In this document: positions 34,884 through 44,254 of the stretch, in pieces
How the letters are laid out: each line of letters begins with the position of its first letter
Position numbering within the stretch: the stretch's first letter is position 1
From: Streptomyces sp. NBC_00154
GTDB taxonomy: Bacteria > Actinomycetota > Actinomycetes > Streptomycetales > Streptomycetaceae
DNA length: 64,000 nucleotides
Assembly (NCBI RefSeq): GCF_026342835.1
Contig: NZ_JAPEMI010000001.1
Coordinates: 3,354,501 to 3,418,500 of the forward strand
Direction: 5' to 3'
The notes under the pieces: model-generated
What the model saw: only the letters and a program-made list of their open reading frames with translations
Databases searched by the model: none
Told to the model about the DNA's origin: nothing
Translations under genes and position numbers: made by a program

Positions 34884-37116
34884 GCCGGCGCCTCCGGGCG
34901 TCAATGAGCATTTCCTGTACGTGCCGCAGCGGCTGGCCGTCCGCGTCCGTGGCGTGCCGGGTCCAGTTCCCGTCGGGACCGAGGTGCCAGGAGGAGGTGG
35001 TGTCGGCCATACCTGTCTCCAGGAGCCGGCTGAGCGCGACGCGGTGGGCGGGGTCGGTGACGCGGACCAGTGCTTCGATCCGGCGGTCGAGGTTGCGGTG
35101 CATCATGTCGGCGCTCCCGAACCACACTTCGGGTTCGCCGCCGTTGCCGAACGAGAAGACCCGGGAGTGCTCGAGGAAGCGGCCCAGTATCGAGCGGACC
35201 CGGATGTTCTCGGAGAGACCGGGGACGCCGGGGCGGATCGCGCAGATGCCGCGTACCCAGATGTCCACCGGCACGCCCGCCTGGGCGGCCCGGTAGCAGG
35301 CGTCGATGATCGCCTCGTCGACCATCGAGTTGACCTTGAAGCGTACGTAGGCGGGGCGCCCGGCCCGCTGGTGCGCGATCTCCTTGTTTATGCGGGAGAT
35401 CAGCCCGTCGCGCAGGGACTTCGGGGCGACGAGCAGCCGGCGGTACGTCTCGCGGCGGGAGTAGCCGGAGAGCCGGTTGAAGAGGTCGGAGAGGTCCGCC
35501 CCGACCTGCGGGTCCGCGGTCAGCAGGCCGAGGTCCTCGTACAACCGCGCCGTCTTCGGGTGGTAGTTGCCGGTGCCGACGTGCGAGTAGCGGCGCAGCG
35601 TGTCGCCCTCCTGGCGGACCACGAGCGAGAGCTTGCAGTGGGTCTTCAGCCCGACGAGGCCGTAGACGACATGGCAGCCGGCCTCCTCCAGCTTGCGCGC
35701 CCACTTGATGTTGGCCTGCTCGTCGAAGCGGGCCTTGATCTCGACGAGTACGAGGACCTGCTTGCCGGACTCGGCGGCGTCGATCAGCGCGTCGACTATC
35801 GGCGAGTCGCCCGAGGTCCGGTACAGCGTCTGCTTGATCGCGAGCACGTCCGGGTCGCCCGCCGCCTGCTCCAGGAACGCCTGGACGGAGGTGGAGAACG
35901 AGTCGTACGGGTGGTGCAGCAGCACATCGCGTTCGCGCAGCGCGGCGAAGATGTCGGGTGCGGAGGCGGACTCGACCTCGGCGAGGTCGCGGTGGGTGCC
36001 CGCGATGAACTTGGGGAACTTCAGCTCCGGCCGGTCCAGCGACGCTATGCCGAACAGCCCGGTGAGGTCGAGCGGTCCGGGCAGCGGGTAGACCTCGGCG
36101 TCGGACACCTTGAGCTCGCGGACCAGCAGGTCCAGGACGTACGGGTCGATGGACTCCTCGACCTCCAGGCGCACCGGCGGGCCGAAACGGCGCCGCATGA
36201 GCTCCTTCTCCAGGGCCTTGAGGAGGTTCTCGGCGTCGTCCTCCTCGACCTCCAGGTCCTCGTTTCGGGTGACCCGGAACATGTGGTGGGCAAGGACCTC
36301 CATGCCCGGGAAGAGCTCTTCCAGATGCGCGGCGATGATGTCCTCGATGGGGACGTACCGCTGCGGAGACGCCTCCAGGAACCGGGTCAGCAGCGGCGGC
36401 ACCTTGACGCGGGCGAAGTGCCTGTGGCCGCTGACCGGGTTGCGTACGACGACCGCGAGGTTGAGCGAGAGGCCCGAGATGTACGGGAACGGGTGCGCCG
36501 GGTCGACGGCCAGCGGCGTCAGTACGGGGAAGACCCGCTGCCGGAAGAAGGTGAACAGGCGGGCCTGCTCCTTCTCGGTCAGCTCCGGCCAGCGGATCAG
36601 CTGGATGCCCTCGTCAGAAAGTGCGGGCGCGATGTCCTGCTGGTAGCAGGCGGCGTGCCGGGCCATGAGCTCGCGCGACCGGGTCCAGATCAGGTCGAGG
36701 ACCTCGCGGGGCTGCAGACCGGAGGCGGAACGGGTGGCGACACCGGTGGCGATACGGCGCTTGAGACCCGCAACCCGGACCATGAAGAACTCGTCCAGGT
36801 TGGAAGCGAAGATGGCGAGGAAATTCGCCCGTTCGAGGAGGGGCGTAGCAGGGTCCTCGGCCAGTTCCAGTACGCGTTCGTTGAACGCGAGCCAACTGCG
36901 CTCCCGGTCCAGGAACCGGCCATGGGGCAGCTCGTCGCCGTCGACATCGGGTTCGTACGCATCCGCGTCGGCGTCGAGATCCGGATCGAGGTCGGCGGCG
37001 GTGGAAATACCGCCGTTCGCCGACGCGACGGCATGCGGGCGGTGCGCGGCGAGAGAGCCGATGGACGGCTGCGCGGCGGGCTGGACCGGGACCTCGGAGC
37101 TGGGGTGCTGGCTCAT
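34870..37116 (-). CDS. ppk: Polyphosphate kinase 1
   Basis: A 748-residue PPK1. The N-terminal 60 residues are an Asp/Ala-rich extension; then come the N, head, C1 and C2 domains. The active-site segment [21 protein letters not shown] contains the phosphorylated histidine, and the Arg-rich block [20 protein letters not shown] is present. It reversibly polymerises ATP gamma-phosphate into polyphosphate; in streptomycetes ppk loss affects antibiotic production. The ATG at 37116 (MSQHPSSEV) is chosen from family practice. It leads the ppk-CHAD-NUDIX operon. Confidence 0.96.
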   Translation of the reverse strand: MSQHPSSEVPVQPAAQPSIGSLAAHRPHAVASANGGISTAADLDPDLDADADAYEPDVDGDELPHGRFLDRERSWLAFNERVLELAEDPATPLLERANFLAIFASNLDEFFMVRVAGLKRRIATGVATRSASGLQPREVLDLIWTRSRELMARHAACYQQDIAPALSDEGIQLIRWPELTEKEQARLFTFFRQRVFPVLTPLAVDPAHPFPYISGLSLNLAVVVRNPVSGHRHFARVKVPPLLTRFLEASPQRYVPIEDIIAAHLEELFPGMEVLAHHMFRVTRNEDLEVEEDDAENLLKALEKELMRRRFGPPVRLEVEESIDPYVLDLLVRELKVSDAEVYPLPGPLDLTGLFGIASLDRPELKFPKFIAGTHRDLAEVESASAPDIFAALRERDVLLHHPYDSFSTSVQAFLEQAAGDPDVLAIKQTLYRTSGDSPIVDALIDAAESGKQVLVLVEIKARFDEQANIKWARKLEEAGCHVVYGLVGLKTHCKLSLVVRQEGDTLRRYSHVGTGNYHPKTARLYEDLGLLTADPQVGADLSDLFNRLSGYSRRETYRRLLVAPKSLRDGLISRINKEIAHQRAGRPAYVRFKVNSMVDEAIIDACYRAAQAGVPVDIWVRGICAIRPGVPGLSENIRVRSILGRFLEHSRVFSFGNGGEPEVWFGSADMMHRNLDRRIEALVRVTDPAHRVALSRLLETGMADTTSSWHLGPDGNWTRHATDADGQPLRHVQEMLIDARRRRRATP

Positions 37117-37377
37117 GGCCCTATTGTTCCGCGCGGAAGGCCCGTGGGGCGCGTCGGACAGTGCGGAGATCGCGGGAATCGCACGGTCTCCGCCGGGATT
37201 TCTCCCGTTGCGGGGGGTCGGCACAGCTGGCTGCATCCTGAGAGGGTCGCAAGCGCGTCTGAATGGCCGGTAACGGCGACATGACGTGCAGGAAGCGGTG
37301 TGCGGGTGCGCAGTTGCGGCGACGGGGCGCCTGTGCGGGGCCCGGACCGCCCCCTGTGCGGCCCGGACCGGGGCGGA

Positions 37378-38370
37378 TCAGCCGTGGCGGCGGCGCAGCA
37401 CGCGGAAGGCGAGGGCGACGGCAGCGGCGGCGAGGACGAGCAGGATGCCGGTCTCGACCAGTTGGAGCGGCCAGAAGTGCGAGGCGGGGTGGTAGTCGAC
37501 GAAGTCCGTGATGCCGCCCCGGTTGCGCAGGCAGCTTGTGAAGGACTCCGCCGAGCCGGCCGGGATGCAATCCTTCGAGTAGATCTCGTTGCCTGAGGCG
37601 GTGAGCATGCCCGACTCGGTGTACCAGGCGTCACCGCCCGGGTAGTCGCCACCGAGGGCGCGGACGGTCGGCCAGAGCTCGTAGCGGCGCTTGCCGAGCC
37701 CCAGCATGACCGTGCCCAGGACGAGGGCCGTGAGGCTCATGGACAGGACGGTACGGCGTACCACCACGGCGCACAGGGCGCCGACGGCCACGGCCAGCAG
37801 CGCGTATCCGACCGCGGTCGGGCCGAGGGCGGGGTGGATACCGTTCTGGAACCAGCTCAGTCCGGAGGCGTGCGGGTTGCTTTTTATGCCCGACCAGCCC
37901 CATCGGTAGACGAGGACCAGAACGGACATCCCGGCGGTCGCCAGGGCCGCAGGCAGGGCGAGCCGGACCGCCAGCCACTGGGCCGGGGAGGCCGACTGGG
38001 CCCAGGCGAGCCGGAACGTACCGCTCTCCAGCTCGCGGGCGATCAGCGGTCCCGCGACGAAGACGCCGATGAGCCCGGCGAGCAGCAGGACAGCGGTACC
38101 GCCGTCCGCCAGATAGGTCTCGGTGGCTGTGCGGGCGTAGGTGGGCAGGTAGGAGCCGTCGCCGCAGCGGGTGGTGTCGCCGTCGGCGCAGAGTTCGGCC
38201 GAGCTCGCGGCCGCGACCCAGATCCGGAGCCCGACCACGATGGCGATGCCCAGCACCAGGAGTGCGCCGGCCGCCCACACGGAACGGCGGTGCTGGCGGA
38301 GGAGGACGCGGACGGGGCCCTGCCACCCGGCGGCGGGTGCGACGGGCGTACGCAGACCGATGGTGCTCAT
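37378..38370 (-). CDS. ABC-2 type transporter permease
   Basis: A 330-residue membrane protein with six spans: one at about residues 31-52, two at 90-150, two at 190-245 and one near the C-terminus (305-325). A large extracytoplasmic loop before the last span contains two cysteines (DCIPAG and TSCLRN). It is the permease partner of the adjacent ATPase, overlapping it by 4 bp. The transported substrate is unknown; YtrA-controlled exporters often respond to cell-envelope stress or antibiotics. Confidence 0.85.
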   Translation of the reverse strand: MSTIGLRTPVAPAAGWQGPVRVLLRQHRRSVWAAGALLVLGIAIVVGLRIWVAAASSAELCADGDTTRCGDGSYLPTYARTATETYLADGGTAVLLLAGLIGVFVAGPLIARELESGTFRLAWAQSASPAQWLAVRLALPAALATAGMSVLVLVYRWGWSGIKSNPHASGLSWFQNGIHPALGPTAVGYALLAVAVGALCAVVVRRTVLSMSLTALVLGTVMLGLGKRRYELWPTVRALGGDYPGGDAWYTESGMLTASGNEIYSKDCIPAGSAESFTSCLRNRGGITDFVDYHPASHFWPLQLVETGILLVLAAAAVALAFRVLRRRHG

Positions 38371-39263
38371 ACGGCAGCCACCTCCCTGCCGGCCTCGGCA
38401 CTCGGCATCAGCAGCGCAGGTGCCTCCCGCGACCGCAGATGCGCCAGCAGCAACTCCTCGAGCGACGGTTCCGCGATCTCCCAGGCCGAGTCGTCCACCG
38501 GGCCCTCCCTCCGTACCAGTGCGGTCAGCTGCCGTCCCGTCGTGCGGGACTCGACGACGGTGTGCGGTGCCAGGTCCCGTACCGGACCCGTCAGCAGGGC
38601 GTGCGCGGCGAGGATGTCCTCCGTCTCGCCGCCGAGGCGGACCCGGCCGCCGTCGACGAACAGGAGGTAGTCGCAGGCGCCCTCCAGCTCGGCGAGGATG
38701 TGCGAGGACATCACGATGGTGGTCGCGTGCTCGGCCGCCTCCGCCATCAGGACGCCCATCAGCTGGTGGCGGGCGAGCGGGTCGAGGTCGGCCATCGGCT
38801 CGTCGAGCAGCAGCAGTTCGGCGCGCTTGCCGAGTGCGAGGGCGAGCGCCAGGCGGGTGCGCTGTCCGCCGGAGAGCGTACGGACCCTGGCGTCCTTGGG
38901 CAGGTCCCCGATGACGCGCTCGGCCGTGGCCCGGTCCCAGGTGGCGGGGTTCAGCTCGGCGCCCGCCCAGAGCGTCTCGGCGACCGTCAACTGCGGGTAC
39001 AGCGGCTTGTCCTGGGCCACGAACGCCATCCGGGACCGCGCCTCGGCGGGCGTGGTGCCCAGGATCCGGACCGTTCCCTCGACCGGCCGCAGGAACCCGG
39101 CGGCGAGGGCGAGCAGGGTGGACTTGCCTGCGCCGTTGGGCCCGACGAGCGCGCACACGCGTCCCGTGGGCAGCCGGAACGAGCAGTCGCGCAGCGCCCA
39201 CCCCCCGGCCCTGCCCCGGTACTTCATGCCGAGGCCGTTCGCCTCGATCGCAGCGCCTGTCAT
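38367..39263 (-). CDS. ABC transporter ATP-binding protein
   Basis: A 298-residue ATPase with Walker A GPNGAGKS, signature LSGGQRTR, Walker B LLLLDEP and H-loop SSHILAE. The C-terminal 80 residues after the ATPase core form an accessory domain typical of drug- or lantibiotic-type exporters. It lies between the GntR regulator (4-bp overlap) and the permease (4-bp overlap), giving the YtrA-YtrB-like order. Confidence 0.93.
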   Translation of the reverse strand: MTGAAIEANGLGMKYRGRAGGWALRDCSFRLPTGRVCALVGPNGAGKSTLLALAAGFLRPVEGTVRILGTTPAEARSRMAFVAQDKPLYPQLTVAETLWAGAELNPATWDRATAERVIGDLPKDARVRTLSGGQRTRLALALALGKRAELLLLDEPMADLDPLARHQLMGVLMAEAAEHATTIVMSSHILAELEGACDYLLFVDGGRVRLGGETEDILAAHALLTGPVRDLAPHTVVESRTTGRQLTALVRREGPVDDSAWEIAEPSLEELLLAHLRSREAPALLMPSAEAGREVAAV

Positions 39264-39667
39264 GTGTGGCTGTCCCCCTTGAACGTGCTGTCCAGTACGG
39301 CGGTGAAGAGCGCGTTCATGTCGTCGCGTTCCAGTCCCGCCTCCCGCGCTCGGCGGGCCCAGTCGGTGAGTTCCCCCCGCAGGGGCGTGTCCGTGGTGGC
39401 CGTGGAGCCGAGGGTCCGGCGCACGAACGTGCCGAGCCCGCGCCGGGCCTCGACGAGACCTTCGCGCTCCAGCTCGCGGTAGGCCTTGAGCACGGTGTTC
39501 GGGTTGATGGCGGTGGCCTCGACGACCTCGCGTGCGGTGGGCAGCCGGTCGCCGGGCTCCAGCAGGCCGAGGCGGAGGGCCTGTTTGGTCTGCTGGACGA
39601 TCTGGAGGTACGTGGCGACGCCGCTGCGCCGGTCGATGCGGAACTCGACCGCTGCGGACTCTGCCAT
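39260..39667 (-). CDS. YtrA-subfamily GntR regulator
   Basis: A 135-residue regulator: N-terminal winged helix (residues 9-78, including RLPTAREVVEATAINPNTVLKAYREL) and a short helical dimerisation tail, without an effector domain, which defines the YtrA subfamily. It leads a three-gene operon with the ABC ATPase and permease, all joined by ATGA overlaps. A perfect inverted repeat sits directly before its ribosome site, so it represses its own operon in all likelihood. The inducer is unknown. Confidence 0.92.
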   Translation of the reverse strand: MAESAAVEFRIDRRSGVATYLQIVQQTKQALRLGLLEPGDRLPTAREVVEATAINPNTVLKAYRELEREGLVEARRGLGTFVRRTLGSTATTDTPLRGELTDWARRAREAGLERDDMNALFTAVLDSTFKGDSHT

Positions 39668-39675
39668 GTTCACCC

Positions 39676-39699
39676 CTTTCACTAATTGAGTAGTGAAAG
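39676..39699. promoter_or_regulatory. Operator of the GntR-ABC operon
   Basis: CTTTCACTA-attgag-TAGTGAAAG is a perfect 9-bp inverted repeat with a 6-bp spacer, ending 9 bp before the GntR start codon. Near-symmetry extends on both sides to CACCC/GGGTG. It would overlap the transcription start and ribosome site. Confidence 0.8.
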
Positions 39700-39798
39700 G
39701 GTGTCGGAAAGAAGGGGCGACGTCAAGCGACGCCGCCCCGGAGAGAGCTGTGCCGCCCAGGACTCCGGGCCGGCTGCTCAGGACTCCGTACCGGCTGC

Positions 39799-40722
39799 TC
39801 AGGACTCCGTGCGGTACATCAGGTCCACCTCGTGGGTGGCGAAGCCCATCCGTTCGTACACCGTCAGGGCCGCCTTGTTGTCCGCGTCGACGTAGAGCAT
39901 CGCGGTCGGCAGCCCCTCGGCGGCGAGATGGCGCAGCCCGATCGCGGTCAGCGCCTTGCCGAGGCCGCCGCCCTGCGCGTCGGGCCGGATGCCGAGGACG
40001 TACACCTCGCCGAGCTGCTCCTCGGCGTGCACCTTCGTCCAGTGGAAGCCGATCAGCTCGCCGCCGCGCTCGGCCAGGAAGAAGCCCTTCGGGTCGAACC
40101 ACGGCTCGGCCTTGCGGTCGTCCAGGTCGCGCTGGGTGAGCGCCCCCTGCTCGGGGTGGTGGGCGAAGGCGGCACTGTTCACCGCGAGCCAGGCGGCGTC
40201 GTCCTGGCCGGGCACGAAGGTGCGGACGGTGACGCCCGGCGGCAGCACGGGCTCCGCCATGTCCAGCGGGCTCAAGGTGCGGCGCAGCTGACGCAGTTCA
40301 CGGAAGAGCGAGAGGCCGAGGACCTGGGCGAGGTGGCGCGCCGCGGACTTCCCGCCGTGCGCCCAGACGCGCAGCCGCTTCCCGGTCGCGGCGAGCAGCG
40401 CGGCGCCCAGCGCCCGCCCGTGCCCCTGGCCGCGGTGCGCGGGGTGCACGACCAGCTCGGCGGCCGGCGCCTCGACGGGGTCGGTGTCCTCCAGCTGCGC
40501 GTACCCGACGAGGGTGCCCGAGCTGGTGAGCAGAAGGTGCCGCACACCCTCCCGGCGCCCGCCCCTGAGCTGCAGCCGGCCCTGCTCGGAGACCGCGGGC
40601 CTGCCGTCGGCGCGGGTCGCTTCGTCGAGCAGATCGAGGACGGCTCCGGCCTGGTCGGCAGAGAGCACGTCGAGCGTCCGGATCTCACGCCCGGGGGCGG
40701 GGAGGGGTACATCAGTCGTCAT
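39799..40722 (-). CDS. mshD: Mycothiol synthase
   Basis: A 307-residue protein made of two GNAT acetyltransferase halves; the C-terminal half has the acetyl-CoA loop GIRPDAQGGGLGKAL and the N-terminal half the degenerate HPAHRGQGHGRALG. MshD acetylates Cys-GlcN-Ins in the last step of mycothiol synthesis. DPKGFFLAERGGELIGFHWTK between the halves matches MshD closely. It is a single gene with its own ATG at 40722. Confidence 0.95.
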   Translation of the reverse strand: MTTDVPLPAPGREIRTLDVLSADQAGAVLDLLDEATRADGRPAVSEQGRLQLRGGRREGVRHLLLTSSGTLVGYAQLEDTDPVEAPAAELVVHPAHRGQGHGRALGAALLAATGKRLRVWAHGGKSAARHLAQVLGLSLFRELRQLRRTLSPLDMAEPVLPPGVTVRTFVPGQDDAAWLAVNSAAFAHHPEQGALTQRDLDDRKAEPWFDPKGFFLAERGGELIGFHWTKVHAEEQLGEVYVLGIRPDAQGGGLGKALTAIGLRHLAAEGLPTAMLYVDADNKAALTVYERMGFATHEVDLMYRTES

Positions 40723-40955
40723 GCGTACGAGCGTACGGCGGGGCGAGGCCGTGAGGGGGGCAGTGAGGTGTCGCGGGGCTCGGCCATTGCCGTGACGTTT
40801 TCGACCGGATAGGTGCGAGATGCGGTCGGTGCGGGGGAGTTGATCCCCTTACCGACCACATGGCAACCGGTTCGTAACGCGAAACACCTGTCGCGCTACG
40901 CGCGTTGACTCTAGGCTGCGGGCCGAACCCTCCCGCTGAACTCACAAGGGGACCG

Positions 40956-42785
40956 ATGTCAGCGACACCGCAGAAGAACCGTGCGTCACGGCGGGTGCTC
41001 GCCGCCGCGGCCGGGCTGGCCACCGTCGGCGCGCTCGTCGCGGCGATGCCGGCCGGCGCCCAGGACCGCGGTCACGGGCACCACACGCCGGCCCGCACCG
41101 TCGACGTGCAGCTGCTGTCCTTCAACGACCTGCACGGCAACCTGGAGCCGCCGGCCGGTTCGGCCGGCAACGTCACCGAGACGCAGGCCGACGGCACGAC
41201 GAAGACGATCCCGGCCGGTGGTGTCGAGTACCTCGCCTCCTCGCTGCGCACCGCGCGCAAGGGCCACCCGTACTCCATCACCGCGGCCGGCGGCGACATG
41301 GTGGGCGCGAGCCCGCTGCTGTCCGGGCTCTTCCACGACGAGCCGACCATCGAGGCGCTCAACAAGATCGACCTCGATGTGACGACCGTCGGCAACCACG
41401 AGTTCGACGAGGGGGCCGTCGAGCTGGCCCGCCTCCAGAACGGCGGCTGCCACCCGGTCGAGGGGTGTTACGAGAAGGACAGGACGTTCCAGGGCGCGGA
41501 CTTCCCGTACCTCGCCGCCAATGTGACGGACGAGAAGACCGGCAAGCCGATCCTCAAGCCGTACACGGTGTGGAAGAAGAACGGCGTCAAGATCGGCTTC
41601 ATCGGGGTGACCCTGGAGGGCACGCCGAACATCGTCACCGCCAACGGCGTCAAGGGCCTGAAGTTCCACGACGAGATCGAGACGGTCAACAAGTACGCCA
41701 AGGAGCTCGACCGGCAGGGCGTGAAGTCCATCGTCGCGCTCATCCACGAGGGCGGGGCCCCGGCCTCCTCCTCGTACAACTACAACTGCGACAGCCCCGG
41801 CGCCGGTGACGGCATCTCGGGGCCGATCGTGGACATCGCCAAGGGCATCAGCCCGAAGGTCGACGCGCTGGTCACGGGCCACACGCACCAGGCGTACGTG
41901 TGCACCGTGCCGGACCCGGCGGGCAACCCGCGCCTGGTCACCTCGGCATCGTCGTTCGGCAAGCTGTACACGGACACGACCCTCACGTACGACCGTCGCA
42001 CCAAGGACATCGTGCGTACGTCGGTGAAGTCGTCGAGCTCCTCGAACCCGACCTCGGCGAACCACGTCGTCACCCGGGACCAGCCCAAGGCCACCGACAT
42101 GACGGCCCTGATCGCCCGCTGGAACACCCTCGCGGCTCCCGTCGCGAGCAAGCCGCAGGGCTTCATCAGCGCCGACATCAACGGCCGAGGTTCCACTGCC
42201 CCCGAGAAGCCGCTCGGCAACCTGATCGCCGATGCGCAGCTGGAGGGCCTGGCCCCGGCGGACAAGGGCGGGGCGGTCGTCGCCTTCATGAACCCGGGCG
42301 GCATCCGCGCGGACCTGGTGTACAAGTCGACCGGCAGTGACGGCGACGGGGTGGTGACGTACGGCGAGTCGTTCACCGTGCAGCCCTTCACCAACATGAT
42401 GAATGTCGTCGACCTGACCGGCGCCCAGCTGATCAGCGCGCTCCAGCAGCAGGTCAGCGGCGCCAACGAGGCCAGCCCGAAGATCCTTCAGGTGTCCAAG
42501 GGCCTCACGTACACCCTCGACATGACGAAGACGGGCGCGGCCCGCGTCGTCGTCGACACGATCAAGCTGAACGGTGCGGCGATCGACCCGGCCAAGACGT
42601 ACCGCGTCGCGATGAACGAGTTCCTCGCGGGCGGCGGCGACGGCTTCGCGGCGCTCGGACAGGGCACCAACAAGCTGGTCGGCGCATCCGACCTGGACCT
42701 GTTCAACGCGTATCTGGCGGCGCACTCGTCGGCCACGGCGCCGCTGGCTCCGCCGGCCACGGACCGGATCACGGTCATTCAGTAG
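40956..42785 (+). CDS. Secreted 5'-nucleotidase / metallophosphatase
   Basis: A 609-residue exported protein. The leader (RASRRVLAAAAGLATVGAL) is twin-arginine-like and ends near AGAQ. The metal site is complete: FNDLHGN, GGDMVGAS, GNHEFDEG, LIHEGG and TGHTHQAY; the C-terminal substrate domain shows MNPGGIRADL and GDGFAALGQ. It releases phosphate from extracellular nucleotides and fits the phosphate-scavenging theme of this region. The ATG at 40956 follows AAGGGG. A strong terminator follows. Confidence 0.93.
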   Translation: MSATPQKNRASRRVLAAAAGLATVGALVAAMPAGAQDRGHGHHTPARTVDVQLLSFNDLHGNLEPPAGSAGNVTETQADGTTKTIPAGGVEYLASSLRTARKGHPYSITAAGGDMVGASPLLSGLFHDEPTIEALNKIDLDVTTVGNHEFDEGAVELARLQNGGCHPVEGCYEKDRTFQGADFPYLAANVTDEKTGKPILKPYTVWKKNGVKIGFIGVTLEGTPNIVTANGVKGLKFHDEIETVNKYAKELDRQGVKSIVALIHEGGAPASSSYNYNCDSPGAGDGISGPIVDIAKGISPKVDALVTGHTHQAYVCTVPDPAGNPRLVTSASSFGKLYTDTTLTYDRRTKDIVRTSVKSSSSSNPTSANHVVTRDQPKATDMTALIARWNTLAAPVASKPQGFISADINGRGSTAPEKPLGNLIADAQLEGLAPADKGGAVVAFMNPGGIRADLVYKSTGSDGDGVVTYGESFTVQPFTNMMNVVDLTGAQLISALQQQVSGANEASPKILQVSKGLTYTLDMTKTGAARVVVDTIKLNGAAIDPAKTYRVAMNEFLAGGGDGFAALGQGTNKLVGASDLDLFNAYLAAHSSATAPLAPPATDRITVIQ

Positions 42786-42802
42786 CTCCGGCGATCGAGT
42801 GA

Positions 42803-42838
42803 GCGGGGCGGTGGGCCATCCGGCCCACCGCCCCGCTG
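42803..42838 (+). terminator. Terminator after the 5'-nucleotidase gene
   Basis: AGCGGGGCGGTGGGCC and GGCCCACCGCCCCGCT form a perfect 16-bp stem with the loop ATCC, 17 bp after the stop. Confidence 0.9.
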
Positions 42839-42880
42839 TCGTCACGGGTTCGGGACCGGGCCTCGCCTAGTGTCGGAAAC

Positions 42881-43312
42881 ATGACTGCAGAAGCCGAAGC
42901 AGATGCAGACGACGGCCTGGTCACCGTCGCCTGCAACGGGTCCGTCCGCGAAACGATCGACCGGCTCCAGGAGGCGATCACCGCCTCGGGCTTCCAGGTG
43001 TTCGCACGGATCGACCATGCGGACCATGCCGCCCGCATCGGCCTGGAACTCCGGCCGACCGAGCTGCTCATCTTCGGCAAGCCGGAGGGTGGCACGCAGC
43101 TGATGCAGGACCGGCAGACCGCCGGGATCGACCTCCCGTCGAAGGCGCTGGCCTGGCAGGATGCCGCCGGCGACACCTGGGTGACGTGCAACGACGCCTC
43201 ATGGCTCGCCGCCCGCCACGGCCTGGGACCGGCGAGCGAAGCGGGCGTCGCCGCGGTGGAGGCGAGCACGGTGGCGGCGGTACGCCAGGCGACGGGCCCG
43301 GCCACGGTCTAG
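42881..43312 (+). CDS. DUF302 domain protein
   Basis: A 143-residue protein with the DUF302 pattern: VRETIDRLQEAITASGFQVFARIDHADHA, LELRPTELLIFGKPEGGT and LPSKALAWQDAAG. The family forms small alpha/beta dimers of unknown function, sometimes implicated in binding small molecules or metals. The ATG at 42881 begins a standard-looking N-terminus. No signal peptide. It is a lone gene between a terminator and the broken phospholipase. Confidence 0.88.
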   Translation: MTAEAEADADDGLVTVACNGSVRETIDRLQEAITASGFQVFARIDHADHAARIGLELRPTELLIFGKPEGGTQLMQDRQTAGIDLPSKALAWQDAAGDTWVTCNDASWLAARHGLGPASEAGVAAVEASTVAAVRQATGPATV

Positions 43313-43414
43313 GGACGGCCGGGCCCCCGTCCCGGCGATGCGGCCCCGTCCCGTTATGGCGTGTACCCGTCACACTTCGAAGGCCGGCCCCCCACAGCCG
43401 ACGGAGGCACTCGC

Positions 43415-44236
43415 ATGAGCACCCGCAGAACCTTCTTACCCGGCGCACTCGCCCTCTCCGCCACTGCTCTCGTCGGGACGGACCCCGCGACCGCCGCAGC
43501 CCGCCGTACGGCTCTCACCACGCAGGACTGGATGCCCGGCCTCGCCGACGCCACCCCCGTACAGCGCCTGACCATTCCCGGAACGCACGACACCGGCGCC
43601 CGCTACACGGCCCGTGGACCGAGTGCCAGAACGCCACCGTCGCCGAACAGCTCAGCGCAGGAATACCCCGAGGAGAGCGAAGCGGAGGTCCGCCAGATCT
43701 TCGACGTCTACGTCGACACCACTGCTCGCTGCTCGTTCGGAGGGAGGCCTGCGGCAAGGCTGCGCTTCTCGCTGATAACAGCAGAGTGCCCGGGGGTGTG
43801 TTACCTCGCCCCGGGCTCTGCATCTCGTCGTCGACGACACAACACATCCAGGACGACTACGTGACTCCTCCCCCTCGTAAACGAGGCGGCTTCTCACGTG
43901 ACCCCGCGGGTCACGTGACGGCCAAGCCCTGACCGCTGCCGAAGCAGGAGAGTCCCGCGCAAAAGTATGGCGGAGCCGTTCGCCAAGTACCCGAAGATCG
44001 AGTCCCAGTTCCGCAAGGCCGCGCAGCAGCCCGGGAACCTGTTCATGAACTACGTGAGCATGGCGGCCCTGATGCCGCCCCGCTGGAACGCGGACCGGCT
44101 CGACCTGCAGGTGCAGTCGTTCCTCGACGGCTCCGAGGCGTCCGGCTGGACCGGGCTCGGGATCGTCCCGCTGGACTTCCCCGCCACCCGGCCCGGCCTG
44201 GTCGCATCACTGATCGGGCACAACCCCGGGGCCTGA
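43415..44236 (+). pseudogene. Broken phosphatidylinositol-specific phospholipase C gene
   Basis: Pieces of one secreted PI-PLC-like protein lie in order but in different frames. Frame A (43415 on): a Tat leader STRRTFLPGALALSATAL and the first catalytic block RLTIPGTHDTGARY. Then a frameshift near 43610 leads to GPWTECQNATVAEQLSAGI in another frame; next comes non-homologous DNA (about 43660-43845) and a short block QDDYVTPP; then hairpin-rich DNA; and from 43967 the C-terminal part MAEPFAKYPKIESQFRKAA to the stop. The region expected to carry the second catalytic histidine is absent. The homology is from memory of the family, but a decayed gene fits every piece. Confidence 0.75.
43782..43917. 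other. Three hairpins inside the broken phospholipase gene
   Basis: In 136 bp there are three inverted repeats: GCCCGGGG/CCCCGGGC (43788-43795 and 43809-43816, extended by CAGAG/CTCTG), CCTCGT-aa-ACGAGG (43873-43886) and CACGTGACCC-cgc-GGGTCACGTG (43895-43917). Together with the sudden loss of phospholipase homology they suggest a mobile-element end or remnant. The second hairpin with the TTCTCAC that soon follows recalls right ends of IS200/IS605-type elements, which is an inference. Confidence 0.5.
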
Positions 44237-44254
44237 GCGGTCGCAGGGGGTGGC

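Noticed and set aside
37117..37250. Possible PHO box upstream of ppk
   Set aside because: GTTACCGGCCA followed by TTCAGACGCGC fits the 11-bp unit too poorly to be called; PhoP control of ppk remains likely from other species but is not shown here.
34921..37284. 787-codon open frame opposite ppk
   Set aside because: Antisense shadow of a certain gene, with no domains.
40800..40955. Possible PHO box upstream of the 5'-nucleotidase gene
   Set aside because: GGTTCGTAACG and the next 11 bases match the consensus only weakly.
40985..42845. 619-codon open frame opposite the 5'-nucleotidase gene
   Set aside because: Antisense shadow; repeated Val/Asp/Arg composition typical of complementary strands of GC-rich genes.
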